IMG/VR virus record: IMGVR_UViG_3300046000_003616
Location: 1-24,468 of that record
Reading direction: 5' to 3' (one strand)
Source of the DNA: a virus
Length of the DNA stretch: 24,468 nucleotides
The translations under genes were made by a program, and so were the position numbers. The notes beneath the pieces were generated by a model. It did not search any database and had not been told where the DNA came from. It worked only from the letters and a program-made list of their open reading frames with translations. Below are positions 1 to 5,258 of this stretch, in pieces; positions within the stretch are counted from its first letter, which is position 1; each line of letters starts with the position of its first letter.

Positions 1-65
1 TCTACATTGATTGTAGAGGAGAAAGATGCGTATTGTTCAATCGTTATCTCGGAATAAGCGGCCAA
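1..65 (-). CDS. 5' end of a further minus-strand phage gene, TTG start, runs off the window
   Basis: Reading leftwards, a TTG codon at 65..63 opens a frame that stays open to the window edge and begins M-A-A-Y-S-E-I-T-I-E-Q-Y-A-S-F-S-S-T. A GGGAG Shine-Dalgarno (76..72) lies 6 nt before the TTG, and the frame has a stop a few codons further upstream with no ATG, so TTG is the best start. The pattern 'I-E-Q-x-A-x-F-S-x-T-I-x-V' resembles, from memory, the N terminus of small structural proteins found in T4-like cyanophages; that is recall, not a search. Only about 21 residues are visible, so no function is assigned. The start falls just after the hairpin and late-promoter-like motif described at 70-109. 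Two short plus-strand frames also cross this stretch and cannot be excluded from sequence alone. Confidence 0.55.
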   Translation of the reverse strand, partial: MAAYSEITIEQYASFSSTINV

Positions 66-69
66 AATT

Positions 70-109
70 AACTCCCAATTTAATTACCTATTTAGTCAAA
101 CTGGGAGTT
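70..109 (-). promoter_or_regulatory. 12-bp hairpin with a late-promoter-like loop that encloses the downstream ribosome binding site
   Basis: On minus-strand RNA, 109..98 (AACUCCCAGUUU) pairs with 81..70 (AAAUUGGGAGUU): 12 continuous pairs with one G-U at 101/78. On the plus strand that pair would be an A-C mismatch, so the fold favours minus-strand transcripts. The 16-nt loop (97..82) consists of the 14-nt motif GACTAAATAGGTAA plus two T. The 3' arm contains the GGGAG that serves the TTG-start gene. The stem is followed by AATTTTGG, so a weak intrinsic terminator for the fibre operon is the alternative reading. Confidence 0.65.
84..97 (-). promoter_or_regulatory. Late-promoter-like motif GACTAAATAGGTAA
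   Basis: The 14 bases are identical to those at 1854-1867, which lie just ahead of the fibre gene starting at 1841. CTAAATA is close to the T4 late-promoter box TATAAATA. It ends 23 nt before the TTG start at 65, and T4-type spacing would place transcription start near position 83. Promoter activity is inferred from motif and placement. Confidence 0.5.
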
Positions 110-114
110 TGGAA

Positions 115-336
115 CTAAGGTCTTTCTGGCCAAGTAAATGTGTCTGGAAATCCAGGTTGTAATGAGATATCTCTTAATTGTTGACGATAAACAGCCCAAG
201 CCGTTTTCTTTTCCTCATTAAGTGGACCATCTGGCATTTGAGTCCAGTCACTTAGTGTGAGTAAATGATTTCTCTGTGAAAGTATTGTGAATTTTTGAAA
301 TTCAATTCTGGATGTTTCTAAAATATTGTCAATCAT
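115..336 (-). CDS. Small tail-assembly-chaperone-like protein (Phage_tail_APC type)
   Basis: This 73-residue protein matches the C-terminal signature of the Phage_tail_APC family: 'Q-R-N-x-L-L-x-x-S-D-W-T-Q' (residues 21-33), a 'D-G-P-L-N-E-E-K-K-x-A-W' stretch (36-47), 'Y-R-Q-Q-L-R-D-I' (50-57) and a final 'P-G-F-P-x-x-x-x-W-P-E-R-P'. Members are often encoded next to tail-fibre genes and are thought to assist fibre assembly. Its start codon overlaps the stop codon of the BNR fibre gene (TAATG at 338..334), which suggests translational coupling and that this fibre is its client. It is a short version of the C-terminal half of the 168-aa protein at 7746-8252. It ends TAG and is followed by the hairpin at 70-109. 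Confidence 0.72.
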   Translation of the reverse strand: MIDNILETSRIEFQKFTILSQRNHLLTLSDWTQMPDGPLNEEKKTAWAVYRQQLRDISLQPGFPDTFTWPERP

Positions 337-1841
337 TATTGTGGACCGTATAAAGTTGGATTAAATGTAGAACTAGATAGTGCCATAATCTTATTAACCC
401 GAGTGTCGGCAGTATTAAAGTCTTGGAGTGGCGATTGTACTAAAGTCCATGAAGATGTATTTGGATTAGCTTGACTACTGCTATATAGATAAACCCTGCT
501 GTTACTCAAGCCAGCTAAAACATACCATTTACTGTCCACAGAATTGTATGCAACTGAAGTTGGGGTTCCATATGTTGTAGGGAAGCCACTAACAAAAGTC
601 CAAGTTGTGCCAGAACCCATTGTTTTTGTAACCAAATAATGAGAACTTGCAATAGCACCCACAGACAACCAATAAGTGCCATTATGAGTTAAAGCAATTG
701 GATAATAAGTGCTAGAAGTGCCGTGCGTACTATCTCCAAAATTATAAGTTGAATAATTTAAACCACCATCTGTTGAACTAGCTATACCTACTGTGCTAGG
801 TCCATTGTGTCCAAGAATAACTTCTGTAGAACTACCCACAAATTGGCCCGTATAATAGTATCTACTAGGTACAGACCAAGAGTATGACCAAGTATTACCA
901 TCTTGTGAGTACAGAACATATGAAGTTCCCCCATCAATAGCATAGATTAAAAAATATGAGGATCCTTGAGTTCCATTATCTATAAAATTTATATAATATG
1001 CGTAAGTACCACCACCGCTAGTAATCGAAGTGAGTCCGGTAATGGTCGCAGTTGCTGAGTTTAGATTGAAAGGAGTATCTGGCCCATTAGCCCATATATT
1101 ACCACCACTTTGAGCAATTGCGACAACCACGTTTCTACCTGTATACTTATTTACAGCTGCATCAAAACCAACACCGGTACCGGATATATTACCCGCTATT
1201 GTTGTCCAATCGATACCATCTTTTGAGCGTGCTACACCTTTAATTATACTATTACTGTTGTTAATATCAACTGTACCTTGGAAATTAGCTATCAACTGAT
1301 TATTATAAAAATCTCGTTTAATATTATAAGCAGAACTTAAGCTAACATTTCTATTAGAGGTCATACCTAAGTAATAACCTATGTCTTCTGCTGGATATCC
1401 TGCCCATTTTAAAGTACCGGAAACAGTAGAAGGATTTTGTAGTACATATACAGAACCTCCACCAAAATATCCCTGTGGTCCAGAAAGTATTAAACTTCCT
1501 GATGTATATAAAGAAGATACTGGAGTTGACCAAGTTGGCGCATTGGTACCATTTGAAGTTAGGACTTGACCAGCTGTTCCTGTTGCCAACATTGCAGTAG
1601 CACCAGCTCCTGTTTGATATGGTATTGTTCCTGCTGATCCACCTGCCAAGTTGTTTGCTGTATTACTGACACCTAGAGCCGCATTGGCCGCAGATGTTAT
1701 TCTACCAACAGAATCGACTGTGATAATTGGAATAGCACCAGCACCACCATAAACACCGGATGTTACGCCAGTGTTGGCCAGAGCTGCAGATGTAATCGTG
1801 TTTGCTGTAATACTATTAGCTGTAATTCTTGAGATTGGCAT
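336..1841 (-). CDS. Tail fibre/adhesin with beta-propeller-like (BNR) repeats
   Basis: The 501-residue protein is probably a distal receptor-binding fibre. The N terminus (about 3-60) is a fibre repeat, with 'T-G-V-T-x-G-x-Y-G-G-A' followed by 'I-P-I-I-T-V-D-x-x-G-R-I-T'; the same module occurs in the 287-aa fibre at 10372-11235. A 'G-Q-V-L-T-S-N-G-x-x-A-P-x-W' trimerisation-type motif follows near residue 95-108. From about residue 200 there are five spaced blade-like repeats: 'S-K-D-G-I-D-W' (about 205), 'S-Q-D-G-N-T-W' (310), 'S-T-D-G-G-L-N-Y' (355), 'G-S-G-T-T-W' (410) and 'N-T-S-S-W' (455). These resemble the Asp-box/BNR motif of sialidase-type propellers. No enzyme activity should be assumed, because BNR repeats are also used only for binding. 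A late-promoter-like motif lies 17 nt upstream, and the gene overlaps a small chaperone gene by one base. Confidence 0.72.
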   Translation of the reverse strand: MPISRITANSITANTITSAALANTGVTSGVYGGAGAIPIITVDSVGRITSAANAALGVSNTANNLAGGSAGTIPYQTGAGATAMLATGTAGQVLTSNGTNAPTWSTPVSSLYTSGSLILSGPQGYFGGGSVYVLQNPSTVSGTLKWAGYPAEDIGYYLGMTSNRNVSLSSAYNIKRDFYNNQLIANFQGTVDINNSNSIIKGVARSKDGIDWTTIAGNISGTGVGFDAAVNKYTGRNVVVAIAQSGGNIWANGPDTPFNLNSATATITGLTSITSGGGTYAYYINFIDNGTQGSSYFLIYAIDGGTSYVLYSQDGNTWSYSWSVPSRYYYTGQFVGSSTEVILGHNGPSTVGIASSTDGGLNYSTYNFGDSTHGTSSTYYPIALTHNGTYWLSVGAIASSHYLVTKTMGSGTTWTFVSGFPTTYGTPTSVAYNSVDSKWYVLAGLSNSRVYLYSSSQANPNTSSWTLVQSPLQDFNTADTRVNKIMALSSSTFNPTLYGPQ

Positions 1842-1853
1842 AGTTTTTTCTTT

Positions 1854-1867
1854 TTACCTATTTAGTC
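1854..1867 (-). promoter_or_regulatory. Late-promoter-like motif upstream of the BNR fibre gene
   Basis: GACTAAATAGGTAA is identical to the motif at 84-97. CTAAATA ends 17 nt before the ATG at 1841. A second T4-like box, ATAAATA (1883..1877), lies slightly further upstream and overlaps the end of the 82-aa gene. Either could drive the fibre-chaperone gene pair. The call rests on motif recurrence and position. Confidence 0.55.
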
Positions 1868-1875
1868 TGTAGTGC

Positions 1876-2124
1876 TTATTTATCTTTTTGCTGGCTTGGT
1901 GTAATGATGGCGGTTGAATTAATCCTATCAATCGACATATAGCCTTGGCAAGTTACATTATAATCCACTCCATTTGCATCCTTCTCACTCTTAACAGGTG
2001 CAGTAATATCTAAATTCTTAAACAAGTATTCTTTACCATTCTCAAACACACGCCAAACATGGTCTATAGTCCCACGTCCAGATTGTCCACGACTTTTATT
2101 AAACCTAATTTGATAAGTGTTCAT
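1876..2124 (-). CDS. Small conserved phage protein, function unknown
   Basis: The 82-residue protein begins 'M-N-T-Y-Q-I-R-F-N-K-S-R-G-Q' and continues 'D-H-V-W-R-V-F-E-N-G-K-E-Y-L-F-K', a beta-rich, charged sequence without signal peptide or membrane segment. From memory, closely similar short proteins occur in cyanophage-type T4-like genomes, but I know of no function. Its ATG overlaps the stop codon of the oxygenase gene (shared bases 2121-2124, ATGA), and a GAGG lies a few bases before the start, so the two are probably made together. The partnership with the oxygenase is inference. Its stop codon region carries the ATAAATA box at 1877-1883. Confidence 0.7.
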   Translation of the reverse strand: MNTYQIRFNKSRGQSGRGTIDHVWRVFENGKEYLFKNLDITAPVKSEKDANGVDYNVTCQGYMSIDRINSTAIITPSQQKDK

Positions 2125-2819
2125 ATAACCTCAGCAGAAGGAATATTACAGATAATGTTTGGTTCTGAAACAACTGTTAAATTAAAATGTACGAATTTAA
2201 TAGGTAAATCTGAAGCATGACGAGTGAATGAATGTGCTAACCAAGAATTTGTGAAAATCATTAAACCAGGTTTTGGTTGAAAGTTAATCATTTTACTAGC
2301 AAAAGTTGCTTTAGTTATATCAGTTTCAGGTAAATCTATTTGAACTTTTGCAATACGTGGATCATGGAATACAACTTTTGAGCAATTTTCTGGAGCTTCT
2401 AAAAAATAAAATCCCACAATTTGAGAACCATAACCGTGAACATGTTGGTCCATTGCAGAATGTTTATAATGTTCCTGTGTCCACATTTCCATGTAGGATA
2501 TTGATTTATCCTGCATATCATAACCTTGGTCATTAAGAATATTCCAAGAAGTTGCACCAACAAATTCTGTAAACTCTAACAAACGAGGATCGTTGTAATA
2601 ACTACTAGTCATATGCAAAGGATACATTTCATCCAAATCTTGTTCTTTGCGTTTAATCTCTAAATTTTCTTCAGAAACGGTATTAACTATTTCTAAAAAG
2701 TCGGGCCTTTCAATCAAATAAACAGCACTTGGAAATTGAAGCTCTACTTGTAACTGAGTATTTAAAACCTCAGATTTAATTAATTTTTTAGATTTTTTTT
2801 TAGATACACTTTTTGCCAT
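2121..2819 (-). CDS. 2OG-Fe(II) oxygenase family protein
   Basis: This 232-residue protein resembles the 2OG-FeII_Oxy_5 type of non-haem iron, 2-oxoglutarate-dependent dioxygenases common in marine T4-like phages. Visible landmarks are 'M-D-Q-H-V-H-G-Y-G-S' (residues 123-132, candidate iron ligands H126/H128), 'G-F-Y-F-L-E-A-P' (136-143), 'V-F-H-D-P-R' (150-155), 'P-G-L-M-I-F-T-N-S-W-L-A-H-S' (184-197, distal His H196) and 'K-F-V-H-F-N-L' (208-214). The distal Arg that usually binds 2-oxoglutarate in this family appears to be replaced by Lys (K208). The N terminus is lysine-rich (residues 3-16). The substrate is unknown; the position among fibre genes makes a virion protein, or a host metabolite or protein, possible. 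It is followed by the overlapping 82-aa gene. Confidence 0.78.
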   Translation of the reverse strand: MAKSVSKKKSKKLIKSEVLNTQLQVELQFPSAVYLIERPDFLEIVNTVSEENLEIKRKEQDLDEMYPLHMTSSYYNDPRLLEFTEFVGATSWNILNDQGYDMQDKSISYMEMWTQEHYKHSAMDQHVHGYGSQIVGFYFLEAPENCSKVVFHDPRIAKVQIDLPETDITKATFASKMINFQPKPGLMIFTNSWLAHSFTRHASDLPIKFVHFNLTVVSEPNIICNIPSAEVI

Positions 2820-2838
2820 AATATACTTTCTTAGTCTT

Positions 2839-2856
2839 GCATATAATTATATATGC
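2839..2856. repeat. Short perfect inverted repeat between two genes
   Basis: GCATATA (2839-2845) and TATATGC (2850-2856) pair around an ATTA loop, in the 54-nt spacer between the 172-aa gene and the oxygenase gene. No T-run follows on the minus strand, so it does not look like an intrinsic terminator. It could be an mRNA-end or processing structure. A partial late-box look-alike, GACTAAGAAAG, lies nearer the oxygenase start. Confidence 0.4.
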
Positions 2857-2873
2857 ACTCGCACAATTGATTA

Positions 2874-3392
2874 TCAATCAGTTTGACTAACTGTTATCCA
2901 TTGCCATGCAAAGAAATCAAAAATCACATATTCATTATCATCAACCGGTTTAGGCGGTTTAGGTGGTGTATCTTTCCAATTGTTATCTGCACCGCACCAA
3001 AAAGTCATAATGCCAGCATTAATTTTTGTTTGGTTTTTTTCTGGTCGTGGAATTGGTGGAACCATCTTACCAATATTTTTATCAAAAACCCAAGCTGACC
3101 AATTTTCGCTTTGAGGTCGTGAATTAAAAATATCAATAATAAACTGTTGTGCAACTGTTTTTTCTTCTTCGGTCATGTTACGTACATTCCACACATCAGT
3201 CCAAACTCCATCTACTTTTGCATAGACTGGTTCATTAGATTCTAAAACTTCATAGATGCCAGGAATAGGACGCTCAACACGAACAAATGGTTCCCAGTTT
3301 TCAGGAATCATATCAAATGCTTGTAAAAGATTATCTTCAAGTGCAGGATGATTTTTTGGTTGTCCGTTTTCAATTTCAATGTAAAGTTTCAT
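2874..3392 (-). CDS. Tryptophan-rich tail accessory protein, probable fibre assembly factor
   Basis: I place the start at the ATG at 3392 (M-K-L-Y-I-E-I-E-N-G-Q-P), giving 172 residues. A GGAGA Shine-Dalgarno at 3402..3398 is correctly spaced for it, whereas the in-frame ATG at 3404 would put that signal inside the coding region. The N-terminal half has 'E-N-W-E-P-F-V-R-V-E-R-P' and 'V-Y-A-K-V-D-G-V-W-T-D-V-W-x-V-R-N-M-T-E-E-E-K'. The C-terminal half has two proline-rich units, 'V-P-P-I-P-R-P' and 'P-P-K-P-P-K-P', each near Trp/Phe-rich segments, a layout seen in tail-fibre assembly chaperone-like proteins. Similar proteins occur next to fibre genes in T4-like marine phages, by recall. It directly follows the glycine-rich adhesin gene, a plausible client. 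Confidence 0.6.
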   Translation of the reverse strand: MKLYIEIENGQPKNHPALEDNLLQAFDMIPENWEPFVRVERPIPGIYEVLESNEPVYAKVDGVWTDVWNVRNMTEEEKTVAQQFIIDIFNSRPQSENWSAWVFDKNIGKMVPPIPRPEKNQTKINAGIMTFWCGADNNWKDTPPKPPKPVDDNEYVIFDFFAWQWITVSQTD

Positions 3393-3397
3393 TATGT

Positions 3398-3402
3398 TCT
3401 CC
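3398..3402 (-). promoter_or_regulatory. Ribosome binding site that fixes the start at 3392
   Basis: GGAGA reads from 3402 to 3398 on the minus strand, five bases before the ATG at 3392..3390. It also lies within the first codons of the alternative ATG at 3404, which makes the upstream start unlikely. Confidence 0.65.
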
Positions 3403-3407
3403 AAGAA

Positions 3408-4421
3408 TTAAAGGTCACCAGTACAAGTTGAAGGGAAACTGCGAGTTGTGCCAGGATAGATGATACGGACTGCGCCATTTTTTCCTTGTGCGGCAGAACC
3501 TGGATAATAATAGTAATATGTACCGCAGCATGTGCAGAATGGACCCTCACGGCGGCCGCCAGAACCACCGCCGCCTCCACCATAATTACCACCTGTTGTG
3601 CCGTTGTTATTTCCAGTAGCGTTAGTACCAGCAGTACCACTAGAACCTGCGCCGCCGCCAGTAGCTGTATTTAATGAAACAGTTCCACCAGCACCAGTTG
3701 ATCCTTTTCCAAAAATTCCAACGCCACCGCCACCTGCACCGCCAGTGTAACTTAAACAACCACTTCGTTGAGCGCCGCCACCACCGCCACCGCCTGCGCC
3801 ACTGCAAGCAGCTCCAGCAGAACCATTGTTGAGCGGCGGTTGTCCAGCTCCACCAGCGCCTGAATAACCACCAGCACCGCCGCCAGAACCGCCTGCATTA
3901 CCGCCGCCTTGGCCACCAGCACCACCAGCACCACCAGTGCCAGTATATACTATTCCTGCAAGGCCGCCAAGAAATCCTGGTCCAGCTGAACCGGCACATC
4001 GAGCACCGCCGCCTCCACCAGCATTAACATATGTTGTGCCAGAATAACTGAACGTTGAATTAGCCCCAGCACCACCAGCAGAAGGTTGGCCACCAGTCGT
4101 ACCTCCATTGCCTACAACAACTGTGTAAGAAAGACCTGGAGTTACAGTTTGAGAATTAACATATGCTAGTGCACCACCTGCACCTCCGCCAGCACCGGTC
4201 TTACAACCGGTACCAGACTGATTACAACCATAACTACCAGTTCCACCGCCACCGCCGCCGCCAATAGCTACAACTGAAACAGAAGTAATTCCAGCAGAAG
4301 GAATCCAAGTATATGTACCAGAAGAAGTGTATGCTTGTTGTCCTATTGCTATTCCAACACTGCCACCACTTTTCTTAAAGGTTGTTCTTATCGAGCCAGT
4401 AAATTTTCTTTGTAAAGGCAT
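3408..4421 (-). CDS. Glycine-rich, cysteine-containing tail adhesin
   Basis: The 337-residue protein starts with a short basic segment. It then has 'Y-T-S-S-G-T-Y-T-W-I-P-S-A-G-I-T' (about 31-46) and 'S-V-V-A-I-G-G-G-G-G-G-G', the typical entry to a phage glycine-rich domain. Runs of Gly with Ala, Ser and Asn fill residues about 50-300, like the polyglycine sheets of T4-type gp38 adhesins. The C terminus has 'F-C-T-C-C-G-T-Y-Y-Y-Y-Y-P-G', then 'G-A-V-R-I-I-Y-P-G-T-T-R-S-F-P-S-T', an ending shared by many glycine-rich fibre proteins of marine T4-like phages. Nine cysteines are visible, many for a virion adhesin. It lies 2 nt after the 265-aa fibre gene and just before the 172-aa accessory gene. 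The likely role is receptor recognition at a fibre tip. Confidence 0.72.
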   Translation of the reverse strand: MPLQRKFTGSIRTTFKKSGGSVGIAIGQQAYTSSGTYTWIPSAGITSVSVVAIGGGGGGGTGSYGCNQSGTGCKTGAGGGAGGALAYVNSQTVTPGLSYTVVVGNGGTTGGQPSAGGAGANSTFSYSGTTYVNAGGGGGARCAGSAGPGFLGGLAGIVYTGTGGAGGAGGQGGGNAGGSGGGAGGYSGAGGAGQPPLNNGSAGAACSGAGGGGGGGAQRSGCLSYTGGAGGGGVGIFGKGSTGAGGTVSLNTATGGGAGSSGTAGTNATGNNNGTTGGNYGGGGGGSGGRREGPFCTCCGTYYYYYPGSAAQGKNGAVRIIYPGTTRSFPSTCTGDL

Positions 4422-4423
4422 AA

Positions 4424-5221
4424 TTAATAGAAACTTTGTACAGATGCAAAAACATTATATGTTGGAGTTGCAGCAGTTTTAATAACTGTTACTGTATAAA
4501 TGTCTGTGTTTGCGGGAGTAATAGATGCTGGTGCACCGCCTGCCCATTTTGGAGTAATAGAACTTCCATCAATTTGGAATCCACTTATGTATTTTGGTGT
4601 TGAACTGTTTGGATTGATAATCACAAACGATGCAGTATTACCAACTGGCATACCACCAAGTCCCACAAAGTTAACAGTTGAGTTTGCTGATGAATTAGCA
4701 GTAAACACTAAGAGTGGTTGAGACACATTGATAGTTGTATTTGCACCCATCAATGTAGAAACGTTTGCAGTTTCAAATACTGTACTGAGAAAACTAGTTG
4801 CGCCAACAAAGTTTATGTTTCCAGTTGTAAGTGTGGATGATAACTTAGCACCAGTAATAGAAGCATCAACAATGTTATTAGCATTAATTGCTGTTAAACC
4901 CAACTTGTCACCTGTTACTGCACCAGCAAGAATCTTTTGTGATGTTACAGAACCATCGGATGGAATAGAAGCACTTGCACCTAAACCTAAGAATATAACC
5001 TCAACGTTATTTGTTCCCAACGGAGGAGCTTCAGAGAATACAAGTGTTGTACTGCTAAGACTATATGAGTCTGTTTGTTGACGGACACCACCAACAAACA
5101 CTATAATAGAACTTGTTGCTAATGGTGCTTCACGTAAGGTGAAGTTAACAGTTGTATTGTCACCACTAAAGGTGTCAATAGCAAATGTTGCTGAGCTGGG
5201 AGAATTTCCGATATAAGCCAT
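4424..5221 (-). CDS. 'YIGN' tail fibre protein, paralogue of 10372-11235
   Basis: The 265-residue protein begins 'M-A-Y-I-G-N-S-P-S-S-A-T-F', then 'F-S-G-D-N-T-T-V-N-F-T-L' and an alternating beta region ('V-G-G-V-R-Q-Q', 'S-S-T-T-L-V-F-S-E-A-P-P'). This is the N-terminal fibre domain that is also present in the 287-aa protein. A 'I-P-S-D-G-S-V-T-S-Q-K-I' repeat, 'G-A-V-T-G-D-K-L' and 'A-S-I-T-G-A-K-L' form a repetitive stalk. The last 70 residues contain 'F-Q-I-D-G-S-S-I-T-P-K-W-A-G-G-A-P' and resemble the C-terminal fibre module of its paralogue only loosely. It is probably a short fibre or a connector for the glycine-rich adhesin encoded 2 nt downstream. A late-promoter-like box lies 30 nt upstream. 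Confidence 0.7.
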   Translation of the reverse strand: MAYIGNSPSSATFAIDTFSGDNTTVNFTLREAPLATSSIIVFVGGVRQQTDSYSLSSTTLVFSEAPPLGTNNVEVIFLGLGASASIPSDGSVTSQKILAGAVTGDKLGLTAINANNIVDASITGAKLSSTLTTGNINFVGATSFLSTVFETANVSTLMGANTTINVSQPLLVFTANSSANSTVNFVGLGGMPVGNTASFVIINPNSSTPKYISGFQIDGSSITPKWAGGAPASITPANTDIYTVTVIKTAATPTYNVFASVQSFY

Positions 5222-5251
5222 AATTCTTTATTTATGTTGTTGGGTTTATTC

Positions 5252-5258
5252 TATTTAT
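5252..5258 (-). promoter_or_regulatory. Late-promoter-like box upstream of the 265-aa fibre gene
   Basis: GATAAATAG reads on the minus strand immediately after the TGA stop of the 661-aa gene; ATAAATA occupies 5258..5252 and ends 30 nt before the ATG at 5221. A second ATAAATA (5235..5229) is only 7 nt from the ATG and probably too close to act. The spacing fits a T4-type late promoter with a short leader. Confidence 0.45.

Noticed and set aside
1-71. Two plus-strand frames open from the window edge (ending at 57 and 71), as ends of a convergent gene
   Set aside because: They could fit a convergent gene with a bidirectional terminator, but the hairpin pairs better on the minus strand and the minus-strand frame has its own translation signals.
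26-118. Plus-strand 30-codon frame with an AGGAGA upstream (ATG at 26)
   Set aside because: The minus-strand TTG frame in the same place has a well-placed GGGAG and a family-like N terminus, and the tiny frame would cross the hairpin and end in the stop codon of the opposite gene. Not excluded, but weaker.
2829-2840. GACTAAGAAAG before the oxygenase as a late promoter
   Set aside because: It shares the first six bases with the 14-nt motif but lacks the AAATA box, so it is too weak to call.
3392-3640. Minus-strand 82-residue frame inside the glycine-rich gene, and a plus-strand frame opposite it
   Set aside because: Both are by-products of the repetitive GC-richer codons of the glycine-rich gene. 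The compositions (Val/Ala/Leu- or Thr/Ala/Ser-rich) are not protein-like and no ribosome binding site supports them.
3540-4260. GC-richer, repetitive DNA as a possible CRISPR or tandem-repeat array
   Set aside because: The repetition comes from glycine codons (ccacc/gccgcc on the plus strand), has no regular unit or spacers, and stays in frame as a glycine-rich protein.
4728-5081. Plus-strand 117-residue open frame opposite the 265-aa fibre gene
   Set aside because: It mirrors the Thr/Asn/Ala-rich codons of the fibre on the other strand. No start signal and no recognisable family.
5229-5235. Second ATAAATA before the 265-aa gene
   Set aside because: Only 7 nt from the ATG. The copy at 5252-5258 is better spaced.
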